Origin: Pararoseburia sp963661325
GTDB lineage: Bacteria > Bacillota > Clostridia > Lachnospirales > Lachnospiraceae
Assembly (NCBI GenBank): GCA_963661325.1
Contig: CAVLBP010000035.1
Coordinates: 1-20,652 of the forward strand
DNA: 20,652 bases
Direction: 5' to 3'
The notes under the pieces are model-generated. The model had not been told where the DNA came from. It ran no database searches and worked only from the letters and a program-made list of their open reading frames with translations. A program made the translations under genes and the position numbers. The stretch's first letter is position 1. The number at the start of each line of letters is the position of its first letter. Below are positions 7,667 to 14,500 of this stretch, piece by piece.

Positions 7667-9070
7667 TTAGGCCTGCTTTTTCGCCTCTAATTCCTGTGTG
7701 ATCTCTTCCAGTTTTTCATCGGTCAACTTGTAGTTCTTCTTATATACGATATAACCGATGATAAGAACTACGATCGGCAGCAGGGTCATACAGCCACGAA
7801 GTCCAACTCTCTGACCGCTGGCAAGTTGTGTCAGTGTACCGGTTTCGTCCTTTTTGATGTTAAATACAGCCAGAACGATAGATGCTACCAATGCTGACAG
7901 ACCGGATGCTAATTTTACAACGAATGTCTGCATAGAAAAGATAACGGATTCGTCTCTACGATCATTCTTTAACTCACCGTAATCTACGGTATTTGCAAGG
8001 AAGATCGTGATAATGACATTCAACATACCGATGGCTGCCATGATAAGGAATGCCGGGATCAGTAAGAGATATACGTTGCTGGATCCGCTTGCAGAAATTC
8101 CAAGGATGATCACATAACCTGCAAGTGCCATAACAAAACTGAGTGTAAAGATCTTCATTGTGTTCATGAACTTACGGAACAATGGGAAAAGGATCATCAT
8201 TGCCAAAATCTGGAATGCTCCACCACAAGTATTGAACAATGTATAGTTTGCTTCCCAGTTTGCCGGGCTGAAATCATACTTAAAGAAGTAGATCAAAAGG
8301 TTCTGGGTAATGTAAAGTGCTGTGTTGATCATAACGATCGCAACAACGACAGTCATTGCCTGGTCGTTCTGGATCAAAGCCTTGAACATATCTCCAACAG
8401 ATGCGGACTGCATTTCTACAGATGACTTTTCCTTGATGGTCACACAGGTGATCGTAATAAATACAACGAAGAGTACGGCAACGATGAGTGCCATGTACTT
8501 GTAACCCACCTGCTCATAATTTGCATCTGTGCCAAAAGCATGACCCAGAGCAGATACTGCCATAACTGTCACGATAGAGATCAATGCAGAACCAACACCG
8601 GCGCAGGATCTTGCGAGTGCTGATAAACCTTCACGTTCCTTTCCTGCCTCGGTGAAAGCCGGGATCATAGACCAGTAAGGAATATCCATCATGGTATAAG
8701 TCATTCCCCATAAGATATATGTAACGGCTGCATATGCTACCAGTCCACCGCCATTTAATGCAGGAGGTGCTGCAAACATCAGATATAACATAATAGCGTT
8801 GGTAATGGTTCCGATCATCAGCCACGGACGGAACTTGCCCCATTTTGTCTTTGTCTTTGCAACGATAACGCCCATGATCGGATCGTTAAAAGCATCAAAC
8901 ACACGAGCCACCAGCAAAATGATACCCATGGCAATGGCACTTACACCCATGATATCCTGATAGTAATAAAGGATATAAGACGCAGACAACATATAGACCA
9001 TGTCTTTTCCAACGGCACCGATACCATAGGCAAATTTCTCTTTGCCATTCAATTTCTTCTTTTCTTCCAT
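7667..9070 (-). CDS. melB: MelB-like GPH-family sugar:cation symporter
   Basis: Inner-membrane importer of the glycoside-pentoside-hexuronide family, 467 residues with about 12 hydrophobic helices. It is unusually close to enterobacterial melibiose permease at key sites. D23 in GAVGKDM matches the MelB sugar-binding D19. D59 and D63 in VFDAFNDPIMG match the cation-site D55/D59. The loop KWGKFRPW is conserved, and D129 in YTMMDIPYWS matches the sugar-binding D124. With GH36 alpha-galactosidase downstream, melibiose or another alpha-galactoside is the natural substrate, coupled to Na+ or H+; a beta-galactoside is possible because a GH2 gene is also present. AAGGAGG lies about 9 nt before the ATG. 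It follows the GT-B-like gene by 30 nt, as in an operon. Confidence 0.88.
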   Translation of the reverse strand: MEEKKKLNGKEKFAYGIGAVGKDMVYMLSASYILYYYQDIMGVSAIAMGIILLVARVFDAFNDPIMGVIVAKTKTKWGKFRPWLMIGTITNAIMLYLMFAAPPALNGGGLVAYAAVTYILWGMTYTMMDIPYWSMIPAFTEAGKEREGLSALARSCAGVGSALISIVTVMAVSALGHAFGTDANYEQVGYKYMALIVAVLFVVFITITCVTIKEKSSVEMQSASVGDMFKALIQNDQAMTVVVAIVMINTALYITQNLLIYFFKYDFSPANWEANYTLFNTCGGAFQILAMMILFPLFRKFMNTMKIFTLSFVMALAGYVIILGISASGSSNVYLLLIPAFLIMAAIGMLNVIITIFLANTVDYGELKNDRRDESVIFSMQTFVVKLASGLSALVASIVLAVFNIKKDETGTLTQLASGQRVGLRGCMTLLPIVVLIIGYIVYKKNYKLTDEKLEEITQELEAKKQA

Positions 9071-9100
9071 TTTAGAAAACCTCCTTAAAAACCCCTTTGA

Positions 9101-10570
9101 TTATTTGTTCTTCTCTTTTAAGCCCATAGCGATCTCTACTACTTTATATGCACCGTCGTAAAGACCAACGGACTTGTTCAACTTGATACTGTCACACATT
9201 TCTCCCAGCAGTTTGTCATCTTTCATAAAGATGTCGATCATCTGCAAAGTATGTGGGATATCGCGGCATTCGAGTGTTCCGTCTCCCATCTCTGCGGAAT
9301 GGATAGCGCCCCACATTTCATGCTTTCCGACACGCTTGATAAAGAGTTTTGGCACCGGATAAAAAGCAAGTTCACTTGGCTTTGTCACAAGCACATCCGC
9401 ACTGCGCATCAAAAGGTTGGTGCAATATACAGCTTCAAAAATATTTTCATGATAGAAAGCATGAATGCCTGTCACCTCACCGGTCAGTGCCTCTTCCGCA
9501 AACTTTGTTGTTGCATCAAACTCATTAAAGTGCTCGGTTGCTACACCTGCCATTTCCGGGATCTCCCCCGAAAGATCATCCCAGACATTTTTGTAATCTC
9601 CGACATTGACATAAAGTGCCGCCTTGTTTTCTTTGAGCATAGGAAGCAGATACTTGATGATGGCTGCAAAGATCTCTTTCTGTGCGCCCGCACCACCGAT
9701 GGTAAGAAGGAAACGCATAGGTGCGCCCTGTGCCTTTCTTGCCATTCTCGCATCGCAGTCTGCCTCGATATTGGATACCAGTTCATGATCGATATAATGT
9801 CCGGTATAGACCAGATCTTCATTGGGCATTTCCTTGCAGACTTCGTCGCCGTTCATGCCGTTGCAGATACGATATCCCATGTAAGCATTTTTACACTGGA
9901 TGGTATGCACACTTCCCTCTGCAAAATGCAGTGCCATTGGCCAGTTGTCCGGAATGGCATTGACAACATTTTTCATGCCTGCATGAATGGCTGCCTGTGC
10001 CGGCCATACGTGTGTACCGATCACCGGGATGTCCTTTGGCACATTGCGGTAAACCGGCGCCATCAATTCTGCGTTCTTCTGATCGGACGCATTGTACTTC
10101 AACTGGCGGAATGTCTCATAGTTGGTCGGCTCCCAGACATATTTGTTAAACAAGGCATTTTTTGAAAGGCGTGATCCCAAAGAATAGAGATCATTCTGTG
10201 CACTGATAACCTTGGTACAGGTGGTCTGTGGATAGCCGTTGAGATCCATCCAGTATGGGGTATATCCCATGGCTTTTGCAGCGGATGCCATAGCCATAGA
10301 AATGCGGTAATGACCAAATCCCATACGGATATTTCCAACAATGATACCCCTTTCATGGTCGAATTCTTCCGGGCTGTCTCCCTCTTTTAAAAGGATGTCA
10401 TAAACTCCTAAAGAATCTCCGATATGCTCATTCTTTTGAATGTAGATCGGATAATCTACATTGGAGTCATCTCCAAACTTCTTGATAAACTTTTTCTTGG
10501 ACTTGACTGCACTCTTATAAACCTTGTCGCTCATGACATTTCCAAAGATTACTTTTGATTTTTCTTCCAT
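9101..10570 (-). CDS. Uncharacterised GT-B-like protein (putative glycosyltransferase) in galactoside operon
   Basis: A 489-residue protein whose function I cannot name. Features resemble a GT-B glycosyltransferase of the MurG/MGDG-synthase type. IIVGNIRMGFGHYRIS (76-91) looks like the N-terminal glycine/histidine loop that binds the acceptor side. FLLTIGGAGAQ (287-297) looks like the start of the C-terminal Rossmann half, and VLVTKPSELAFYP (394-405) sits where donor-nucleotide contacts normally occur. No signal peptide or membrane helix is seen, so it is probably cytoplasmic. Its start overlaps the end of the GH2 gene region: the ribosome binding site GGGAGGAT is inside the last GH2 codons and only one base separates stop and start, implying translational coupling. 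Co-expression with GH2, MelB and GH36 suggests it acts on galactosides or their products. The donor, acceptor and even transferase activity are inference. Confidence 0.8.
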   Translation of the reverse strand: MEEKSKVIFGNVMSDKVYKSAVKSKKKFIKKFGDDSNVDYPIYIQKNEHIGDSLGVYDILLKEGDSPEEFDHERGIIVGNIRMGFGHYRISMAMASAAKAMGYTPYWMDLNGYPQTTCTKVISAQNDLYSLGSRLSKNALFNKYVWEPTNYETFRQLKYNASDQKNAELMAPVYRNVPKDIPVIGTHVWPAQAAIHAGMKNVVNAIPDNWPMALHFAEGSVHTIQCKNAYMGYRICNGMNGDEVCKEMPNEDLVYTGHYIDHELVSNIEADCDARMARKAQGAPMRFLLTIGGAGAQKEIFAAIIKYLLPMLKENKAALYVNVGDYKNVWDDLSGEIPEMAGVATEHFNEFDATTKFAEEALTGEVTGIHAFYHENIFEAVYCTNLLMRSADVLVTKPSELAFYPVPKLFIKRVGKHEMWGAIHSAEMGDGTLECRDIPHTLQMIDIFMKDDKLLGEMCDSIKLNKSVGLYDGAYKVVEIAMGLKEKNK

Positions 10571-10571
10571 A

Positions 10572-13016
10572 TTAATTATCCTCCCTTGTGCTTTGCACTT
10601 CTAATTTGATCGTGACCGGATCCAAGCCTGCGCACGTTATCGTGACAGATGCTTCTCCCGGCTCCCCCATGGATTTTATATAAAGCCCTGTGGCTCCTCC
10701 GCGAAGTGGTACTGCATTTGAACCGATCAGCCTGACCGGACCGCTTGTCGTGACAGAAAGTGATTCCTGCATATAATAAAGTTGATTGCCATATTCATCG
10801 ACGGCTCGCACACGCGCCTCTATGACATCATAGGTAATATCTTCCCTAAGCGTCGTTGCCGACAGGCTCACTGCCAAAGATGCTTTTCTCATCGGTGTCT
10901 TGATCAGGGAACGGACGACCTTGCCATCCTTGATCGCGTCAAAGCGGTACTGTTTGGACTCGCCGCCCCAATCGCCTACATATTTATTGTAAAGACCTAC
11001 CGCATCGTTTGGATTCATATGGTAGATACAGATCAACTGAAAAGCATTCCAAACAAGTTTTGGTGTAATCTGCATACCGTGCATTGCCACATGGTTCATA
11101 CAATCCTTGACGATCTTTGCCTGTCTCTTGGAATAGCCTTCTTCTTTTGCAATGGCATCCCCCACATAATCATCGATCAGGATCGGTCCATGTTTTAAGT
11201 TCTGATACTTAGAATCACTCTGCCTGTACTCCTTGATCAGGACCTTGTTCTTATACATCCGCACACTGTCTGCATTGGAGATCAGGTAGGTATCCCCTCT
11301 ATTACAAGCCGGATGCTCGCCGATATCCATGGTCGACGACAATTCCAGTACCGGATTCTTGTCTCCCTGGCTCGCATAGACGGCGGCTGCCGGTTTTGGA
11401 TTTCGGAACATATCCAAAACACCGTGATAACAGATACGGTCTCCGCTGCCAAAGTCCTTGTGGGTGTTGTAGTCAAACATACACCATCCAAAAGAACCTG
11501 CGATATCTTCCTGCCCTGCGACGGCATCGAGGACATTTGCATGACGGATCATATGCTCGCGTCTGTGTTCTTCCCAATCAAACATCTTGGTCGGATACAT
11601 ATGTCCGTTGTACTCTGTGATCAGATATGGCTTTTCTACATCCGAGGTAACCTTTTCCTTTGGTTCGCAACCGACATTGGCGCCACTGTGGACAAAATCA
11701 TTGTAAGTGTATACATCTTCCAGAAGATGACTCTTTTTCATAGCACGGACACCACCGGTCTGTCTTGTATCATCCAAGGCATGTGCCGTGGCATTGGTCC
11801 TTTCATAAAAAGCATCATTGTCCTGGGACTCATTGATACGCACCCCCCAAAGGATAATGGACGGATGATTGCGGTACTGCACGATCATGTCTCTGACATT
11901 CTCTACCGCCTGATCCTGCCAAGACTGACCACCGATATGCTGCCAGCCCGACATTTCTGTAAAGACTAAAAGTCCCAGTCTGTCGCAGGCATCCATAAAG
12001 TAATGTGACTGCGGATAATGTGAAGTACGAACGGCATTGACCGCAAGTTCTTCCTTTAAGATCTTGGCATCCAGCCGCTGCATGGATTCCGGCATAGCAT
12101 AGCCGACATAGGCATAAGACTGGTGACGGTTCAGCCCCCGGATCTTGACCTTTCTGCCATTTAAGTAAAAGCCATCTTTTTTAAATAGGGCTTCCCGAAA
12201 TCCGATCGTATCTTCCCTTTCGTCCACGACCTGTCCCTGATAGAGTAACTGGGTGGTGACCTCATATACCTTTGGACTTTCGATATCCCAAAGCATGACA
12301 TCCGCAACCGACGTGCTGAAGGATGCTGTCGCGATCGGGGCTTCCAAAACGACCTGACCATCCACGATCTGACGGATGCCGACCTGACCGGCACTGATCG
12401 CTTCTTTTGCCTTTGCCGAATAGGTAACTTCCGATACTAAGATCCCGGATACCTGCATATCTGCAATCGCCTCGGCATCCATGCCTTTGGTCGTCACGAC
12501 TTCTGCAAACTTTGGTTTTAAGAAAATATCTTCTATATAAATAGGATTCTTTACTTCCAGATAAACATCACGGTAAATACCGCCATAAGTCATGTAGTCG
12601 ATCACAAAACCAAACGGCGGCTGATCCAGTGTCTCGTTGGAGTCTACCCGCACCGTCAAAAGATTGTCTGCGCCGTACGCTAAAGCCTCTGAAATATCCA
12701 CTGTAAAAGCAGTATATCCGCAGTGGTGTTCTGCCATCTTTTTGCCATTGACATAAACCTCTGCCTCATGCCCTACCGCCTCAAAAGTCAAAAGCAGGCG
12801 TTTGCCCTGCCAGCCTTCCGGTGCGTATAAGATCTTTTGGTAGCAGGAGACCATCTGATAGGTATGTTCATCAAAATAATGAAAAGGTGTTTCCTTACAG
12901 GTGTGTGGCAGACTGACTGTCTGTGCCAGAGAAACATCCATGGTGTCCGCGATCATGTCTTCTGTAAATTTTTCTGTAAAGAACCAATCCCTCATCAAAT
13001 AGATGCGATCTTTCAT
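10572..13016 (-). CDS. GH2-family glycosidase, probable beta-galactosidase
   Basis: An 814-residue retaining glycosidase. The order is a sugar-binding jelly roll (about 1-155) with VGHEAEVYVNG, an Ig-like domain (about 160-275) and a TIM barrel (about 280-550). The barrel has RTSHYPQSHYF (330-340), the acid/base E396 in WGVRINES and the nucleophile E468 in LITEYNG. One or two beta-sandwich domains end the protein. There is no signal peptide, so it works on imported oligosaccharides. The ATG at 13014-13016 is chosen because AGAGGA lies about 8-9 nt upstream; an ATG three codons earlier overlaps that site. It starts 16 nt after tetR and is followed within one base by the GT-B-like gene. Beta-galactosidase is favoured by the neighbours; beta-glucuronidase or another GH2 specificity cannot be excluded. 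Confidence 0.9.
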   Translation of the reverse strand: MKDRIYLMRDWFFTEKFTEDMIADTMDVSLAQTVSLPHTCKETPFHYFDEHTYQMVSCYQKILYAPEGWQGKRLLLTFEAVGHEAEVYVNGKKMAEHHCGYTAFTVDISEALAYGADNLLTVRVDSNETLDQPPFGFVIDYMTYGGIYRDVYLEVKNPIYIEDIFLKPKFAEVVTTKGMDAEAIADMQVSGILVSEVTYSAKAKEAISAGQVGIRQIVDGQVVLEAPIATASFSTSVADVMLWDIESPKVYEVTTQLLYQGQVVDEREDTIGFREALFKKDGFYLNGRKVKIRGLNRHQSYAYVGYAMPESMQRLDAKILKEELAVNAVRTSHYPQSHYFMDACDRLGLLVFTEMSGWQHIGGQSWQDQAVENVRDMIVQYRNHPSIILWGVRINESQDNDAFYERTNATAHALDDTRQTGGVRAMKKSHLLEDVYTYNDFVHSGANVGCEPKEKVTSDVEKPYLITEYNGHMYPTKMFDWEEHRREHMIRHANVLDAVAGQEDIAGSFGWCMFDYNTHKDFGSGDRICYHGVLDMFRNPKPAAAVYASQGDKNPVLELSSTMDIGEHPACNRGDTYLISNADSVRMYKNKVLIKEYRQSDSKYQNLKHGPILIDDYVGDAIAKEEGYSKRQAKIVKDCMNHVAMHGMQITPKLVWNAFQLICIYHMNPNDAVGLYNKYVGDWGGESKQYRFDAIKDGKVVRSLIKTPMRKASLAVSLSATTLREDITYDVIEARVRAVDEYGNQLYYMQESLSVTTSGPVRLIGSNAVPLRGGATGLYIKSMGEPGEASVTITCAGLDPVTIKLEVQSTREDN

Positions 13017-13032
13017 ATTTACCATCCTCTTT

Positions 13033-13590
13033 CTATCTGTGTACCACAATACCATCAACCATAATGGTCACAAGTTCTTCTAATGCCTGCATATAGTCGA
13101 TCTCCTCACGTTCGAGTTCATCTCCCATAATGAAGCGTTCTACCGCAGACTCAAATACCAACTGGAAAACACGGAAATCGACCGGACGGATCAAGCCTTC
13201 CTCTACGCCCTGTTCCAATAGACGGTTGGTCATCTCCCATCCACTCTCCAAACGCTGTCTGACACGTTCATAGACTTCCGGGTGTTTATCCCGCAAGACA
13301 TAAAACTGTGTAAAATCAAAATCTGTATAATTCTCCGGCATCACGCCTAAGATCTTGCGGATCTTTTGCAATAAGGACAGGTGCTTATCCTCCATGACTA
13401 AGGCTTCGCTTTCCTTAATATAATCGAAAACGTAATCGACCATTGCTATCAAAAGTTCGTTCTTGTCACGAAAAACGGTATAGATCGTTTTCTTGCTCAT
13501 GCCGAGTTCCGATGCCAACTCATCCATGGTAAATTTGACACCCTGCTTTTCTACGATATGTAAAGCGCCTTCTATAATACGTTTCTCCAT
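13033..13590 (-). CDS. TetR/AcrR-family transcriptional regulator of the galactoside operon
   Basis: A 185-residue repressor-type regulator. The N-terminal helix-turn-helix is clear: residues 1-50 include FTMDELASELGMSKKTIYTVFRDKNELL, quoted here in two parts as FTMDELASELGMS and KKTIYTVFRDKNELL. The C-terminal ligand domain is not conserved enough to suggest an effector. AGGAGG lies 7 nt before the ATG. It is the first gene of the operon (16 nt before GH2), so it probably autoregulates the operon in response to a sugar or derived metabolite. A 17-bp inverted repeat at its predicted transcription start (13615-13654) is the obvious operator candidate. TetR-type control of a glycosidase operon is less common than LacI or AraC control. 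Confidence 0.92.
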   Translation of the reverse strand: MEKRIIEGALHIVEKQGVKFTMDELASELGMSKKTIYTVFRDKNELLIAMVDYVFDYIKESEALVMEDKHLSLLQKIRKILGVMPENYTDFDFTQFYVLRDKHPEVYERVRQRLESGWEMTNRLLEQGVEEGLIRPVDFRVFQLVFESAVERFIMGDELEREEIDYMQALEELVTIMVDGIVVHR

Positions 13591-13614
13591 CCCATGTCCT
13601 CCTATGTTCCTCTT

Positions 13615-13654
13615 TAGGAAACCAGAAAACTCAAATCAGTTTTTTCGTTTCCTA
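13615..13654. promoter_or_regulatory. Candidate TetR operator (17-bp inverted repeat)
   Basis: TAGGAAACCAGAAAACT (13615-13631) and AGTTTTTTCGTTTCCTA (13638-13654) are inverted repeats matching at 15 of 17 positions with a 6-bp spacer. They cover the predicted start point of the tetR operon promoter, the usual place for autorepression. Confidence 0.6.
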
Positions 13655-13655
13655 T

Positions 13656-13684
13656 ATTGTAACACCGGTCTTTCTCTACCGCAA
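13656..13684 (-). promoter_or_regulatory. Promoter of the tetR-GH2-GT-melB operon
   Basis: The minus strand reads TTGCGG (13684-13679), 17 nt, TACAAT (13661-13656). The start point would fall at about 13649, inside the inverted repeat at 13615-13654. Confidence 0.5.
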
Positions 13685-13744
13685 CATAGCATATATGACA
13701 AATTTATCCCTCCTTTTTTGGCAATTATTTCAAAGACTAAATTT

Positions 13745-13934
13745 TTATGCAAAATGTACGAATTCCTCGTTTTCTTTTTCACAGTCTTTCCGGTTTTCGT
13801 ATTCATTATTGTATTTATGCACAATTTATGTACATCTACATTGTGCATATTTACCATAGTCATTTTTGCTTCACTTGTTATTTTGCTTGTAAATCGCCCT
13901 ATTTTTATGCACATTACACAAATTTAATGCAAAG
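13745..13934. repeat. Repeated TTATGCA(C/A)AAT motifs in AT-rich intergenic DNA
   Basis: The 435-bp tetR/small-ORF intergenic region is AT-rich and has no credible gene. It holds TTATGCAAAAT (13745-13755), TTATGCACAAT (13815-13825), the inverted copy ATTGTGCATAT (13840-13850), TTATGCACATT (13905-13915) and the variant TTAATGCAAAG (13924-13934). The second and third copies form a perfect 10-bp inverted repeat with a 14-nt spacer. They look like binding sites for a regulator upstream of the small-ORF promoter. Confidence 0.55.
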
Positions 13935-13940
13935 TTTTTG

Positions 13941-13969
13941 TTGACATTCCCTATAAGTGGTGCTATAGT
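13941..13969 (+). promoter_or_regulatory. Strong sigma-A promoter of the tandem small ORFs
   Basis: A perfect -35 TTGACA (13941-13946), a 17-nt spacer and TATAGT (13964-13969). It is the best promoter in the window together with that of degV. The dyad AAGGTCAT-N8-ATGACCTT (13970-13993) begins immediately downstream, over the expected start point. Confidence 0.8.
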
Positions 13970-13993
13970 AAGGTCATCAAAGGAAATGACCTT
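13970..13993 (+). promoter_or_regulatory. Perfect 8-bp dyad at the small-ORF transcription start
   Basis: AAGGTCAT (13970-13977) and ATGACCTT (13986-13993) are perfect inverted repeats with an 8-nt spacer. The expected start point (about 13975) lies in the left arm. An operator is therefore more likely than an RNA hairpin, although a 5' stabilising hairpin is possible if transcription starts slightly earlier. Confidence 0.45.
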
Positions 13994-14026
13994 TGAGAAA
14001 TAAAAAACGAAAGGAGAAAAAAAGAT

Positions 14027-14149
14027 ATGTATAACGATTTTGATGCATTCGGCGAACTCTTTACTGAGTACAACAAATACGCTAACGAGAAAAGCGCAAA
14101 TGGTCAGCAGCCAGTATCACTCTTAAAATTTGCTTTAGGACAGTTCTAA
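14027..14149 (+). CDS. Small ORF 1 (40 aa), tandem paralogue of the next gene
   Basis: A 40-codon ORF beginning MYNDFDAFGELFTEYNKYA and ending SLLKFALGQF. AAAGGAG stands about 11 nt before the ATG, and a strong sigma-A promoter lies upstream. Coding status is supported by similarity to small ORF 2 downstream: both share YNKY, then NG, VS and a K-(F/Y)-A-(L/F)-G C-terminus, with 11 identical residues in an ungapped 29-residue alignment. It has no signal peptide, no cysteines and no obvious domain; the C-terminal third is amphipathic to hydrophobic. It is acidic-to-neutral and probably cytoplasmic or membrane-surface associated. I do not recognise the family. It is transcribed divergently from tetR. 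Confidence 0.75.
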   Translation: MYNDFDAFGELFTEYNKYANEKSANGQQPVSLLKFALGQF

Positions 14150-14218
14150 GAGATACAAAAAGCCATAGTATGATTTGATTAAATTTTAAAAAGCATGATT
14201 TGAAAGGAGATATGAATT

Positions 14219-14338
14219 ATGGAATTCTCAAATAGTCTTGGATATGTAGTTTACAATTACAATAAGTATGTAGAGGCACAGGAAAAGAACGGCGAAGATG
14301 CAGTATCATTCTTCAAGTATGCTTTTGGTAATATGTAA
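14219..14338 (+). CDS. Small ORF 2 (39 aa), paralogue of small ORF 1
   Basis: A 39-codon ORF beginning MEFSNSLGYVVYNYNKY and ending FFKYAFGNM. The ATG at 14219 is used because AAAGGAG lies 9 nt upstream. An ATG at 14212 is too close to that site and opens only a 7-codon frame. It is 69 nt downstream of small ORF 1 with no terminator between them, so both are probably on one transcript. The shared core with ORF 1 (YNKY, NG, VS, KxAxG) indicates tandem duplication followed by divergence. The stop codon lies in the loop of a perfect 11-bp stem-loop. Function unknown; no signal peptide, cysteine or leader-peptide motif is visible. Confidence 0.75.
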   Translation: MEFSNSLGYVVYNYNKYVEAQEKNGEDAVSFFKYAFGNM

Positions 14339-14350
14339 TTTACCAAAAGC
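14321..14350 (+). other. Perfect 11-bp stem-loop spanning the stop codon of small ORF 2
   Basis: GCTTTTGGTAA (14321-14331) pairs perfectly with TTACCAAAAGC (14340-14350); the 8-nt loop contains the TAA stop (14336-14338). No T-run follows, so it is not a classical terminator. It may stabilise the 3' end of the small-ORF mRNA. Confidence 0.65.
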
Positions 14351-14401
14351 ACCCACTTTAGAAAGCAATCGGTGCAAGCCGTTCATCTGATAAACCTAAG
14401 A

Positions 14402-14430
14402 AGACCCGGCAGATTGCCAGGTCTATTTTT
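14402..14430 (+). terminator. Terminator of the small-ORF transcript
   Basis: AGACCCGGCA (14402-14411) pairs with TGCCAGGTCT (14415-14424) with one mismatch and a 3-nt loop, followed by ATTTTTG. It is 64 nt after the stop of small ORF 2. Confidence 0.8.
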
Positions 14431-14443
14431 GTGTGTGAAATGT

Positions 14444-14486
14444 GAGTGAGGGACGTTCCTTGTGGCAAAAGGAACGTCCCTCGCTC
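14444..14486. repeat. 18-bp stem-loop downstream of galT
   Basis: GAGTGAGGGACGTTCCTT (14444-14461) and AAGGAACGTCCCTCGCTC (14469-14486) pair with a single G-T wobble around the 7-nt loop GTGGCAA. It lies 15 nt after the galT stop on the minus strand. No T-run follows on either strand. It may end galT transcription or be a REP-type palindrome. Confidence 0.7.
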
Positions 14487-14500
14487 TACCGCGCTCTAGC

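Noticed and set aside
13493..13927. Long plus-strand and minus-strand open frames across the tetR/small-ORF intergenic region
   Set aside because: They are low-complexity, Phe/Ile/Cys-rich translations of AT-rich DNA, overlap tetR antisense, lack ribosome binding sites and cover promoters and operators.
14212..14235. Upstream ATG before small ORF 2
   Set aside because: It is only 2-3 nt from the Shine-Dalgarno and encodes seven codons; the ATG at 14219 has proper spacing and a conserved product.
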